Positions 7,134-15,706 of a DNA stretch of 64,000 nt are shown in pieces. The stretch comes from Comamonas thiooxydans (lineage in GTDB: Bacteria; Pseudomonadota; Gammaproteobacteria; Burkholderiales; Burkholderiaceae_C), in NCBI RefSeq assembly GCF_002157685.2, contig NZ_AP026738.1, forward strand, positions 620,001-684,000. The letters run 5' to 3'. Within the stretch, counting starts at the first letter, position 1. Each line of letters starts with the position of its first letter. Under the pieces are notes generated by a model. That model saw nothing but the letters and a program-made list of their open reading frames with translations, made no database searches and was not told where the DNA came from. A program made the position numbers and the translations under genes.

Positions 7134-8744
7134 ATGAGCACCAGTCAGAACTCTCAACCGATACGCTTCTTCCACCGTGGCGAGGTGGTGGAAGTGCAAG
7201 GCCCGCACCCCACACGCTCCGTGCTGCAATGGCTGCGCGAGGATGCCCATTGCACGGGCACCAAGGAAGGCTGCAACGAAGGCGATTGCGGTGCCTGCAC
7301 GGTAGTCATCGGCGAGCTGGCCGAAGCCGGCGATACCGAGGCCATCAACGGCCTGCGCCTGCAGACCGTCAATGCCTGCATTCAGTTTCTGCCCAGCCTG
7401 CATGGCAAGGCCCTGTTCACGGTGGAAGACCTCAAGAGCCAGTGCGCGGGCAAGTCTGCCTGCGCCGGCAAGCCGGCAGGCCCGCAAAGCCTGCACCCGG
7501 TACAGCAGGCCATGGTGGAGTGCCATGGTTCGCAATGCGGCTTCTGCACGCCCGGCATCGTGATGACGCTGTGGTCGGCCTATGAGCATCACCAGCAGCA
7601 AGGCAGCGAGCCCACGCGCCAGCAACTGGCCGACGAACTCTCGGGCAATCTGTGCCGCTGCACGGGCTACCGCCCCATTCTCGATGCCGGTCAGCGCATG
7701 TTCGATCTGCCTGCCGTGCGGCTGGATACGGCGCCCGTGGTGGCTGCGCTCCAGGGCCTGCAGGCCGAGGCCGGCGACGCGGGGCTGAACTATGCGGCGC
7801 CCCAGGGCCTGCGCACCGACTTCTTCCACGCTCCGCGCACGCTGGCGGATCTGGCCAGCCTGTGCGAGGCCAAGCCCAAGGCCCGCATCGTGGCCGGCTC
7901 CACCGATGTGGGGCTCTGGGTCAACAAGCAGTTCCGCGACCTGGGCGACATGATTTACGTCGGCGATGTGGCCGAGATGAAGCGCATCGAAGTGCGGCCC
8001 GATGCCGAGGGCGGTGAGTTGTACATCGGCGCCGGGGCTTCGCTGGAGTCCGCCTGGAGCGCGTTGGTGCAGCGCTGGCCCAGTCTGACCGATGTCTGGC
8101 TGCGCTTCGCTTCCACGCCCATCCGCCACGCGGGGACCATGGGCGGCAATGTGGCCAATGGTTCGCCGATCGGTGATTCGCCGCCGGTGCTGATGGCGCT
8201 GGATGCCCAGATCGAGCTGCGCAAGGGCGAGCGTGTGCGCCGCATGCCGCTGACGGATTTCTATCTGGACTATATGAAGAACCAGCTGGAGTCTGGCGAG
8301 TTCGTGCAGGCCCTGGCGGTTCCGCTGGCGGCCATGCAGCGCCAGGTGCGCGGCTACAAGATCAGCAAGCGCTTCGACTGCGATATTTCGGCCCTGTGCG
8401 CCGGCTTTGCCGTCGAGCTTGATGGCGAGATCGTGCAATCCATCCGACTGGCATTCGGCGGCATGGCCGCCACGGTCAGAAGAGCTGCCAATGCGGAGGC
8501 TGCCTTGCTTGGGAAACCCTGGAGTCTTGAAAATGTGAAGGCTGCTCAGGCCGCACTGGCCCAGGATTTCAAGCCCATGAGCGATATGCGCGCCAGCGCC
8601 GACTACCGTCTCAAGGTGGCGCAGAACCTGATCCAGCGTCTGTGGCTGGAAACGCGCGCCGATCAGCCGCAAAGTACCGAGGCGACCAGTGTCTGGAGCG
8701 TGATGCCCCATGTTGTTCCCGCCGCCGTGGAGCAAGGAGTCTGA
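7134..8744 (+). CDS. xdhA: xanthine dehydrogenase small subunit (Fe-S and FAD)
   Basis: This 536-residue subunit has, in order, a plant-type [2Fe-2S] domain (CNEGDCGAC near residue 45-52), the second [2Fe-2S] domain (CGFCTPG and NLCRCTGY, about residues 130-185), an FAD-binding PCMH domain (IVAGSTDVGLWVNKQ, STPIRHAGTMGGNVANGSPIGD) and the C-terminal CO-dehydrogenase flavoprotein domain. It passes electrons from the molybdenum site to NAD+. The ATG at 7134 begins the conserved RFFHRGE region a few residues later; no strong ribosome site is visible, which fits with the structured leader. xdhB follows after one base. Confidence 0.95.
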   Translation: MSTSQNSQPIRFFHRGEVVEVQGPHPTRSVLQWLREDAHCTGTKEGCNEGDCGACTVVIGELAEAGDTEAINGLRLQTVNACIQFLPSLHGKALFTVEDLKSQCAGKSACAGKPAGPQSLHPVQQAMVECHGSQCGFCTPGIVMTLWSAYEHHQQQGSEPTRQQLADELSGNLCRCTGYRPILDAGQRMFDLPAVRLDTAPVVAALQGLQAEAGDAGLNYAAPQGLRTDFFHAPRTLADLASLCEAKPKARIVAGSTDVGLWVNKQFRDLGDMIYVGDVAEMKRIEVRPDAEGGELYIGAGASLESAWSALVQRWPSLTDVWLRFASTPIRHAGTMGGNVANGSPIGDSPPVLMALDAQIELRKGERVRRMPLTDFYLDYMKNQLESGEFVQALAVPLAAMQRQVRGYKISKRFDCDISALCAGFAVELDGEIVQSIRLAFGGMAATVRRAANAEAALLGKPWSLENVKAAQAALAQDFKPMSDMRASADYRLKVAQNLIQRLWLETRADQPQSTEATSVWSVMPHVVPAAVEQGV

Positions 8745-8745
8745 A

Positions 8746-11172
8746 ATGAACCACCCCCTTGAATTGACGAATGAATTGGTGGCAGAAGCCTTTGCCGACT
8801 ACCGCAAGAACCAGGCCTATCGCATCGACGAAGTGACCGAGGCCAAGGCCCATGACCAGGGCGCGCGCGTGGGCGTGAGCCGCAAGCACGAGTCCGCACA
8901 CCTGCATGTGGCCGGCGAGGCCGCCTATATCGACGACCTGCCAGAGCTGGAAGGCACGCTGCATTGCGCCCTGGGTCTCTCTCCCGTGGCCCACGGCCGT
9001 TTGACGGCGCTGGCGCTGGAGGCCGTGCGCGCCATGCCCGAAGTGGTGGACGTGATCACGGCAGCCGACATCCCCGGTGTCAACGACTGCGGCTCCATCA
9101 TTCATGACGACCCGATTCTGTGTGATGGCGAAATCCGCTACGTGGGCCAGCCCCTGTTCGCCGTGATTGCTCGCTCGCGCGATGCGGCAAGACGTGCGGC
9201 CGCCCTGGCCAAGGCGGCCGCCACCATCAGTGAGCTGCCGCCCGTGCTGACACCGCGCAAGGCCCATGAGCTGGGCCAGTACGTGATGCCGCCCATGCAC
9301 CTGGAGCGCAGCACGCGCGAAGGTGGCGCGCGCGCCGCCATGGATGCCGCGCCGCACCGCCTCAAGGGTTCTTTCGATGTGGGCGGGCAGGAGCAGTTCT
9401 ATCTGGAAGGACAGATCAGCTACGCCACGCCCAAGGAAGACGGGGCCGTGCATATTCATTGCTCCACCCAGCATCCCAGCGAAATGCAGCATCTGGTGGC
9501 ACATGCCCTGGGCGTGGCTTCGCACAGCGTGCATGTGGAATGCCGGCGCATGGGCGGTGGCTTCGGCGGCAAGGAATCGCAGTCGGCGCTGTTCGCCTGC
9601 GTGGCGGCCGTGGCGGCCATCCGGCTGCAGAAACCGGTCAAGCTGCGCCTGGATCGCGACGACGACTTCATGATCACCGGTCGCCGTCACTGCTTCTGGT
9701 ATGAGTACGAAGTGGGCTATGACGATGAAGGCCGCGTGCTGGGCGCCGAGATCTCCATGGTCTCGCGCTCCGGTCACTCTGCCGATCTGTCGGCGCCGGT
9801 GATGACGCGTGCGCTCTGCCATTTCGACAATACCTACTGGCTGCCCGATGTGCTCATGCACGGCTATATGGGCAAGACCAACACCCAGAGCAATACGGCT
9901 TTCCGCGGCTTTGGCGGGCCCCAGGGCGCGATTGCCATCGAGAACATTCTGGATACGGTGGCGCGCAGCCTGGGGCGCGATCCGCTCGATGTGCGGCGCG
10001 TCAACTTCTACGGCAAGGGCGAGCGCAACATCACGCCCTACGAGCAGGTCGTGACCGATAACGTGATTCACGAGCTGGTGGCCGAGCTGGAGGAGTCCAG
10101 CGACTATCGTGCACGCCGTGCGGCCGTGAATGCCTTCAACGCCACCAGTGCCGTGCTCAAGCGCGGCCTGGCGCTGACACCGCTGAAGTTCGGCATCTCC
10201 TTCAATGTGGCCCACTTCAACCAGGCCGGTGCACTGGTCCACATCTATACCGACGGCTCTATCCTCGTCAACCATGGCGGCACCGAAATGGGCCAGGGCC
10301 TGAACACCAAGGTTGCGCAGGTGGTGGCACACGAGCTGGGCGTGGCCTTCGAGAATGTGCGCGTGACGGCCACCGATACCAGCAAGGTGGCCAACACCTC
10401 GGCCACGGCGGCTTCGACGGGGGCCGACCTCAACGGCAAGGCCGCACAGGATGCCGCACGTCAGCTGCGCGAACGTCTGGCCGAATGCGCAGCACGCCTG
10501 CATGGCGGCGATGCCCATGACGTGCGCTTTGCCAACAATGCGGTGCAGGTCAATGGCCAGAATGTGCCGTTTGCCGAGCTGGTGCGCGCCGCCTATCTGC
10601 AGCGTGTGCAGCTGTGGTCGGATGGCTTCTATGCCACGCCCGGCCTGCACTGGGATGGCAAGCGCATGAAGGGCCACCCCTTCTTCTACTTTGCCTATGG
10701 CGCCGCCGTCAGCGAAGTGGTCATCGATACGCTGACGGGCGAATGGAAGCTGTTGCGCGCCGATGTGCTGCATGATGTGGGGCGCTCGCTGAACCCCGCC
10801 GTCGATGTGGGCCAGGTGGAGGGAGCCTTCATTCAGGGCATGGGCTGGCTGACCACCGAAGAGCTGGTCTGGCATCCGCAAACCGGAAAGCTCACGACCC
10901 ATGCGCCCAGCACCTACAAGATTCCTACGGCCAATGACTGCCCGCCGGTCTTCAATGTGCGTCTGTTCGAGGGCGATAACTATGAAGACTCCATCCACCG
11001 CAGCAAGGCCGTGGGCGAGCCCCCGCTGCTGCTGCCGTTCTCGGTGTTCTTCGCGATTCGCGATGCGGTGTCGGCCGCCGGCGAGCACCGCATGAACCCT
11101 CCACTGCAGGCGCCTGCCACGTCAGAAGCCATCCTGCGCGCAGTGGAAGCCGTTCAAGGGCACACTGGCTAG
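8746..11172 (+). CDS. xdhB: xanthine dehydrogenase large subunit (molybdopterin)
   Basis: This 808-residue subunit oxidises hypoxanthine and xanthine to urate at the molybdenum cofactor. Motifs include SAHLHVAGEAAYIDDLPE, GQEQFYLEGQISYA, RMGGGFGGKESQ, FRGFGGPQG, HGGTEMGQGLNTK, DVGRSLNPAVDVGQVEGAFIQGMGW and KAVGEPPLLLP, the last with the catalytic Glu. The ATG at 8746 has AAGGAG (8734-8739) and lies one base after the xdhA stop, so the two are translated together. xdhC, the maturation factor that usually follows, is absent here. Confidence 0.96.
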   Translation: MNHPLELTNELVAEAFADYRKNQAYRIDEVTEAKAHDQGARVGVSRKHESAHLHVAGEAAYIDDLPELEGTLHCALGLSPVAHGRLTALALEAVRAMPEVVDVITAADIPGVNDCGSIIHDDPILCDGEIRYVGQPLFAVIARSRDAARRAAALAKAAATISELPPVLTPRKAHELGQYVMPPMHLERSTREGGARAAMDAAPHRLKGSFDVGGQEQFYLEGQISYATPKEDGAVHIHCSTQHPSEMQHLVAHALGVASHSVHVECRRMGGGFGGKESQSALFACVAAVAAIRLQKPVKLRLDRDDDFMITGRRHCFWYEYEVGYDDEGRVLGAEISMVSRSGHSADLSAPVMTRALCHFDNTYWLPDVLMHGYMGKTNTQSNTAFRGFGGPQGAIAIENILDTVARSLGRDPLDVRRVNFYGKGERNITPYEQVVTDNVIHELVAELEESSDYRARRAAVNAFNATSAVLKRGLALTPLKFGISFNVAHFNQAGALVHIYTDGSILVNHGGTEMGQGLNTKVAQVVAHELGVAFENVRVTATDTSKVANTSATAASTGADLNGKAAQDAARQLRERLAECAARLHGGDAHDVRFANNAVQVNGQNVPFAELVRAAYLQRVQLWSDGFYATPGLHWDGKRMKGHPFFYFAYGAAVSEVVIDTLTGEWKLLRADVLHDVGRSLNPAVDVGQVEGAFIQGMGWLTTEELVWHPQTGKLTTHAPSTYKIPTANDCPPVFNVRLFEGDNYEDSIHRSKAVGEPPLLLPFSVFFAIRDAVSAAGEHRMNPPLQAPATSEAILRAVEAVQGHTG

Positions 11173-11253
11173 TTTTTCCTCACAGGTGTTGTCGCCTTGC
11201 GGGGCGGCAGCCATTCTGAGTCATGGCTGTTTGCCGCGGGGCAAGGCCATGTG

Positions 11254-11278
11254 CTGCGCCGCTCATTTGGCGGCGCAG
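11254..11278 (+). promoter_or_regulatory. hairpin between xdhB and the purine permease
   Basis: CTGCGCCGC (11254-11262) pairs with GCGGCGCAG (11270-11278) around a seven-base loop, without a T tract. It may protect or separate the xdh message from the permease message. Confidence 0.35.
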
Positions 11279-11335
11279 GACTGGGCGCGTTCCTCGCGTT
11301 GCGCCTCGCATGCAAAACAACACGGAGACTATGCA

Positions 11336-12637
11336 ATGAACTGGACAGAGCGGATATTCAAACTCAGGGAGCACAACACCAATGTGCGCACGGAACTGGT
11401 CGCAGGCCTGACGACCTTTCTTTCAATGGCCTACATCATGTTCGTCAACCCCTCCATTCTGGGGGATGCGGGCATGCCAAAAGGCTCGGTCTTTGTCGCC
11501 ACCTGCCTGATCGCAGCGCTGGGATCGACCATCATGGCGCTGTATGCGAACTACCCGATCGCGTTGGCGCCGGGCATGGGGCTGAACGCCTATTTTGCCT
11601 ACGTGGTGGTGCTCAAGATGGGCTATACGTGGGAGGCTGCCCTGGGTGCGGTGTTCGTCTCGGGATGTCTGTTCCTGATCTGCACGATGCTGGGCTTGCG
11701 TGAGCTAATCATCAAGGGCATACCGCAGTCCATACGCGTTTCCATCACCGTGGGTCTGGGTCTTTTCCTGGCGCTGATCGCGCTCAAGACCGCCGGTGTG
11801 GTTGCTGCCGACCAGAACACCTATGTGACGCTGGGCGATCTGCACAAGCCCGAGGTCATCATGGCGCTGCTGGGCTTTTTGCTGATCGTGGTGCTGGACC
11901 GCCTCAAGGTGCCGGGTGCCTTGCTGATCGGCATTCTGGCCGTGACCGTGGCCTCGTTCTTCTTCGGCGGCAACACCTTCCACGGCATCTTCTCGGCACC
12001 TCCCTCCATCGAGCCCACTTTCATGAAGCTCGACATCAAGACGGCGCTGACCACGGGCTTCCTCAATGTGGTGCTGGTGTTCTTCCTGGTGGAACTGTTC
12101 GATGCCACCGGCACGCTGATGGGCGTGGCGCGTCGCGCCGGTCTGCTGGTGCCTGAGCGCATGGGGCGTTTCAACCGCTCGCTGCTGGCCGATTCGGGCG
12201 CGATTTTCGTGGGCTCCATCCTGGGTACCTCCAGCACCACCGCCTATGTGGAGAGCGCTGCCGGTGTGCAGGCTGGCGGTCGTACCGGTCTGACGGCTCT
12301 CACGGTTGCCATGCTCTTCCTGGCCTGTTTGTTCATCGCGCCGCTGGCCGGTGTGGTGCCCGGCTATGCCACTGCACCTGCGCTGCTGTTCGTGGCCTGC
12401 CTGATGCTGCGTGACCTGACGGAAGTGCAGTGGGATGAAACCACCGAAGCCATACCGGCAGTCGTCACCGCGCTGATGATGCCTTTCACCTACTCCATTG
12501 CCAACGGTCTGGCCTTCGGCTTCATCACCTATGCCGTACTCAAGCTGTGCACGGGCAAGGTCAAGGAGGTGCACTGGATCATGTGGGTGATTGCTGCCCT
12601 GTTCCTGTTCAAGTTCATCTACGTCGGCGGTCACTGA
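11336..12637 (+). CDS. NCS2 (AzgA-like) purine permease
   Basis: This 433-residue inner-membrane protein has about 13 hydrophobic segments. TELVAGLTTFLSMAYIMFVNPSILGDAGMP, NYPIALAPGMGLNAYFAY, VELFDATGTLMGVARRAGL and GSILGTSSTTAYVESAAGVQAGGRTGLTA are characteristic of the guanine/hypoxanthine/adenine:H+ symporters of the AzgA branch. The ATG at 11336 follows CGGAGA at about 11322. Its place after xdhAB suggests that it brings in the substrate oxidised by that enzyme. A terminator lies 120 bases downstream. Confidence 0.9.
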   Translation: MNWTERIFKLREHNTNVRTELVAGLTTFLSMAYIMFVNPSILGDAGMPKGSVFVATCLIAALGSTIMALYANYPIALAPGMGLNAYFAYVVVLKMGYTWEAALGAVFVSGCLFLICTMLGLRELIIKGIPQSIRVSITVGLGLFLALIALKTAGVVAADQNTYVTLGDLHKPEVIMALLGFLLIVVLDRLKVPGALLIGILAVTVASFFFGGNTFHGIFSAPPSIEPTFMKLDIKTALTTGFLNVVLVFFLVELFDATGTLMGVARRAGLLVPERMGRFNRSLLADSGAIFVGSILGTSSTTAYVESAAGVQAGGRTGLTALTVAMLFLACLFIAPLAGVVPGYATAPALLFVACLMLRDLTEVQWDETTEAIPAVVTALMMPFTYSIANGLAFGFITYAVLKLCTGKVKEVHWIMWVIAALFLFKFIYVGGH

Positions 12638-12680
12638 GCGCTCATGCGCTGATCGAGCCTGGCTGTAATCTGTGCCGGGC

Positions 12681-12712
12681 CATGTCAGTCGGAGGAGAGG
12701 CCGGCTGACATG
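12681..12712. repeat. 12-bp inverted repeat
   Basis: CATGTCAGTCGG (12681-12692) pairs with CCGGCTGACATG (12701-12712) with one G-T pair. No T tract follows. It lies 44 bases after the permease stop codon. Confidence 0.5.
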
Positions 12713-12755
12713 GTTCGCTGGAGCACGCCAGGCATGAAATCACAGATGCAACAAG

Positions 12756-12787
12756 CAGTCCGACTTCTGGTGGGGTCGGGCTGTTTT
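12756..12787 (+). terminator. terminator of the purine unit
   Basis: CAGTCCGAC (12756-12764) pairs with GTCGGGCTG (12775-12783), one G-U, followed by TTTT. Confidence 0.7.
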
Positions 12788-13120
12788 GCATTGTGAATGG
12801 CAAGACATTTGCAAGCATGTCATCCGAGCATGTGTTGACCGCCAGACACCCAGGCCCCAGGCGGCCGGCCATTTCCCCAAGCTTCAACAACATTGATTTC
12901 ATGAGCATATTGCTGAATCAAAGCTTGTTGCGCGCTTTGCGGGTGGCGGAATTCAACTTGTGCAGTCTTAAGTGCTTGGCAGCACAGTGAAATTCATGTG
13001 AGGCCGGTGATCTGGCTCAGGCGCTCGGATGAGTTGGTTGTTTCCAAATTTGAAATCAATATTTTTTGATCTGTCGACTGCTCCCTAGCATCCGTCCCAT
13101 TGCATACATGGGAGATGGAA

Positions 13121-14104
13121 GTGGACAAGCGTGGATTCCTGCTGGCAGGGCCTTCATTGCTGGCAGTGGCTGCCATGGGCGCCGCCGGTGTTGCACGTGC
13201 TGCGGCAGACGCCAGGACCAGGCTGGTTGTCGCTGACCAGAGCGAGCTGATTCGCCATCTGCTGGATGCCAGCGGTGAACGCAAGAAGACCGGTTTTCAG
13301 CTGGAGCTGCCCAATTTTGCCGGCGGTCCGGCCATTTTCGAGGCCATCCGCGCCGGAGCGCTGGACATGGCTTATGTGGGAGATACGCCTCCCATCCAGG
13401 CGCGGGCCGCAGGCGTGAACCTGCCCATCATCGCGACCTTCACCCGCGCCAGGGCGGAATATCGTTTGCTCCAGCATGCCGGTGCCGGGGTGGAGCGCCT
13501 GAGCGATCTGCGCGGCAAGCGCGTGAGCTATGTGGAAGGCTCGGGGCGCCAGGTGTTCCTGATCGAGGCCCTGAACCGAGCGGGCCTGACGCTCAAGGAT
13601 GTCACGCTGGTGCATCTGCGCGTGGCCGAGCTCAACGATGCCTTGCGGGCCCGTGCCGTCGATGTCGCCACCATTTCCGAGCCGCATGTCACGAGGCTGT
13701 CCAGGCAGATTGGAGCGCGCGTGGTGCCCGATCCGCTGGAGCGCCAGCTGCTGCCGTCCACCTCCTATATCTATGCCCGCCCCGAGGTGCTGGCCGATCC
13801 GCAAAAGGCCGAGGCCATCCGCGAGTTCCTGGCCTCTTTCGTGCGCGCGGGGCGCTGGAGCAATACCCATCGCAAGGAATGGGAGCAGCATTACCTGCGC
13901 AATTTCCAGCGTCTCGATGCCGAGAGCGCGGCGGCCATACAGGCGGCACAGGCCCCGCTGGAGTTTCAGACGGCGGCGCAGGCAGTGCCTCACCATCAGA
14001 AGCTCATCGACATCCTGCACAGCGCCGGCAGTCTGCCACGGCGTCTGGACGCCAGGGACTCCTTTCTGGCCAGCTATGACGGCGTGATCGTCGCCAATCG
14101 CTGA
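13121..14104 (+). CDS. sulfonate-type ABC transporter binding protein
   Basis: The protein is about 327 residues with a secretion signal (RGFLLAGPSLLAVAAMGAAG, then VARA) and a NMT1/SsuA-like body: ALDMAYVGDTPPIQARAAGVNLPIIATF, LRGKRVSYVEGSGRQVFLIEAL, VDVATISEPHV. It should act in the periplasm. The GTG at 13121 is preferred because GGGAG (13110-13114) stands six bases before it; an ATG at 13115 sits directly on that site. The operon continues with permease, ATPase and an FMN monooxygenase, which points to an organosulfur or related compound. The exact ligand cannot be read from the sequence. Confidence 0.85.
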   Translation: MDKRGFLLAGPSLLAVAAMGAAGVARAAADARTRLVVADQSELIRHLLDASGERKKTGFQLELPNFAGGPAIFEAIRAGALDMAYVGDTPPIQARAAGVNLPIIATFTRARAEYRLLQHAGAGVERLSDLRGKRVSYVEGSGRQVFLIEALNRAGLTLKDVTLVHLRVAELNDALRARAVDVATISEPHVTRLSRQIGARVVPDPLERQLLPSTSYIYARPEVLADPQKAEAIREFLASFVRAGRWSNTHRKEWEQHYLRNFQRLDAESAAAIQAAQAPLEFQTAAQAVPHHQKLIDILHSAGSLPRRLDARDSFLASYDGVIVANR

Positions 14105-14116
14105 GGAGCTGCCGTG

Positions 14117-14971
14117 ATGACACCGATTCCTCTGGAAGCGCGCGTGGCTGGCTGGCAGTCTCAGGCCGCGCCGCTTGCCACACCAGACCGCAAAGCCCCG
14201 GCACTGGTGCCGGCCCGCTTGTCGCCGGGCATGCTGCTGGCCGGGCCGGTCCTGTTGTTGCTGGTGTGGGAGGCTGCATCGCGCCTGGGTTATCTCTCGC
14301 CCGAGACGCTGACCGCACCGTCGCAGGCCCTGCGTACTGGCTACGAAATGGTGCTCGATGGCAGCCTGCTGCCGCATCTGCTGGCTTCGGCCGGGCGCGC
14401 CTACACGGGACTGTTTCTGGGCATCGTGGTAGGCGTGCTGCTGGCGCTGGCCGCCGGGCTGAGTCGCAGCGGCGAGGCCCTGATCGATGGCCTGGTGCAG
14501 ATCAAGCGGGCCGTTCCCACGCTGGCGCTGATTCCGCTGGCCATCATCTGGCTGGGCATAGGCGAGGCGATGAAAGTCTTCCTCATCTTCACCGCCGTGC
14601 TGATTCCCATCTATATCAACACGCATGCAGCGCTGCGCAGCATAGACATCGGTCATGTGGAGCTGGCGCAGACGCTGGGACTGTCGCGTGCCGAGTTCAT
14701 CCGCAAGGTGGCCCTGCCGGGTGCCTTGCCAGGCTTTTTTGTCGGCCTGCGCATGGCGGTCTCGCTGTGCTGGACGGCGCTGGTGGTGCTGGAGCTGATC
14801 AACACTCAGACCGGCATCGGCTATCTGATGAACCGTGCGCGCGACTGGGGGCAGACCGATGTGATCGTGGTGGGCATTCTGATCTACGCGCTGCTGGGTC
14901 TGCTCTCCGACGCCGCGGTGCGGCGTCTGGAGGCGCATGTGCTGTCCTACCGGAGGTCGCTGGGATCATGA
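14117..14971 (+). CDS. sulfonate-type ABC transporter permease
   Basis: This 284-residue inner-membrane permease of the SsuC/TauC type has about six hydrophobic segments and the ATPase-contact loop ELAQTLGLSRAEFIRKVALPGALPGFFVGLRMA (the EAA motif). GAGGAG lies nine bases before the ATG at 14117; a GTG at 14114 is the alternative start. It starts 12 bases after the binding protein and its stop overlaps the ATPase start (ATGA). Confidence 0.9.
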   Translation: MTPIPLEARVAGWQSQAAPLATPDRKAPALVPARLSPGMLLAGPVLLLLVWEAASRLGYLSPETLTAPSQALRTGYEMVLDGSLLPHLLASAGRAYTGLFLGIVVGVLLALAAGLSRSGEALIDGLVQIKRAVPTLALIPLAIIWLGIGEAMKVFLIFTAVLIPIYINTHAALRSIDIGHVELAQTLGLSRAEFIRKVALPGALPGFFVGLRMAVSLCWTALVVLELINTQTGIGYLMNRARDWGQTDVIVVGILIYALLGLLSDAAVRRLEAHVLSYRRSLGS

Positions 14972-15693
14972 GCAATCCATCATTGACCGGCTTCGTGAAC
15001 CTGCGCGGCTTCAGTCGAAGCTTTCATGGCAAACAGGTGCTCGACGACCTCCATCTCGATATCGCCCCAGGGCAGTTCGTGGCATTGCTGGGGGAGTCGG
15101 GCTCGGGCAAGACCACGCTGTTGCGCGCATTGGCCGGTCTGGATGCAGAGGCTCGGAGTTCGGGGACGGCGGTTGCGCATGGCAATGTGTCCGTGCTGTT
15201 CCAGGACTCGCGCCTGCTGCCCTGGCTGACGGTGCTGGATAACCTGACGCTGGGGCTGGACGCGCAGGCTGCCCGGCCTGCCGCAGCTCAGTTGCTGCGC
15301 GAGGTGGGTCTGGCAGACAAGGCCGCTGCCTGGCCCGCCACCTTGTCGGGTGGGCAAAAGCAGCGCGCGGCATTGGCTCGCTCCTTGCTGCGAGAACCCC
15401 ATGTGCTGCTGGCCGACGAGCCTTTTGGCGCCCTCGATGCGCTGACCCGCCTGCGCATGCAGGGCCTCTTGCGGCGCATGGTGGAGCGCATACGCCCGAC
15501 GGTGATTCTGGTGACCCACGATGTGGATGAATCCCTGCTGCTGGCAGACCGGATTCTGGTGCTCAGGGACGGAAAGATTGCCGAAGACCATGCGCTGGAT
15601 CTGGCCCATCCGCGGCGACCCGATCACCCCGCTTTCATGCAGCTGCGCACGACCTTGCTGCGCAGTCTGGGCGTGGAAGCCGAATTTGCCTGA
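14968..15693 (+). CDS. sulfonate-type ABC transporter ATPase
   Basis: This 241-residue SsuB-like ATPase has Walker A GESGSGKTT, Q-loop VLFQDSRLLPWLTV, signature LSGGQKQR, Walker B HVLLADEPFGALD and the switch His in LVTHDVDE. CGGAGGT (14951-14957) precedes the ATG at 14968, which overlaps the permease stop. It powers import by the two preceding gene products. Confidence 0.93.
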   Translation: MSNPSLTGFVNLRGFSRSFHGKQVLDDLHLDIAPGQFVALLGESGSGKTTLLRALAGLDAEARSSGTAVAHGNVSVLFQDSRLLPWLTVLDNLTLGLDAQAARPAAAQLLREVGLADKAAAWPATLSGGQKQRAALARSLLREPHVLLADEPFGALDALTRLRMQGLLRRMVERIRPTVILVTHDVDESLLLADRILVLRDGKIAEDHALDLAHPRRPDHPAFMQLRTTLLRSLGVEAEFA

Positions 15694-15706
15694 AAGAAAT
15701 CCAGCC

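Larger units (their letters stand above)
12638..13120. other. intergenic region after the purine permease
   Basis: About 480 bases without a convincing gene. It holds a 12-bp stem-loop (12681-12712), a terminator (12756-12787) and then AT-richer DNA leading to the sulfonate-type operon. Short open frames here (for example 12793-12990) lack a ribosome site and normal codon use. Confidence 0.6.

Noticed and set aside
8611..11088. 825-codon reverse-strand frame opposite xdhB
   Set aside because: It is a shadow of strong third-position GC bias in xdhB; the His/Arg/Gln-rich translation has no recognisable domain or ribosome site.
12793..12990. 65-codon frame after the purine permease terminator
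   Set aside because: No ribosome site, atypical codons, no recognisable sequence.
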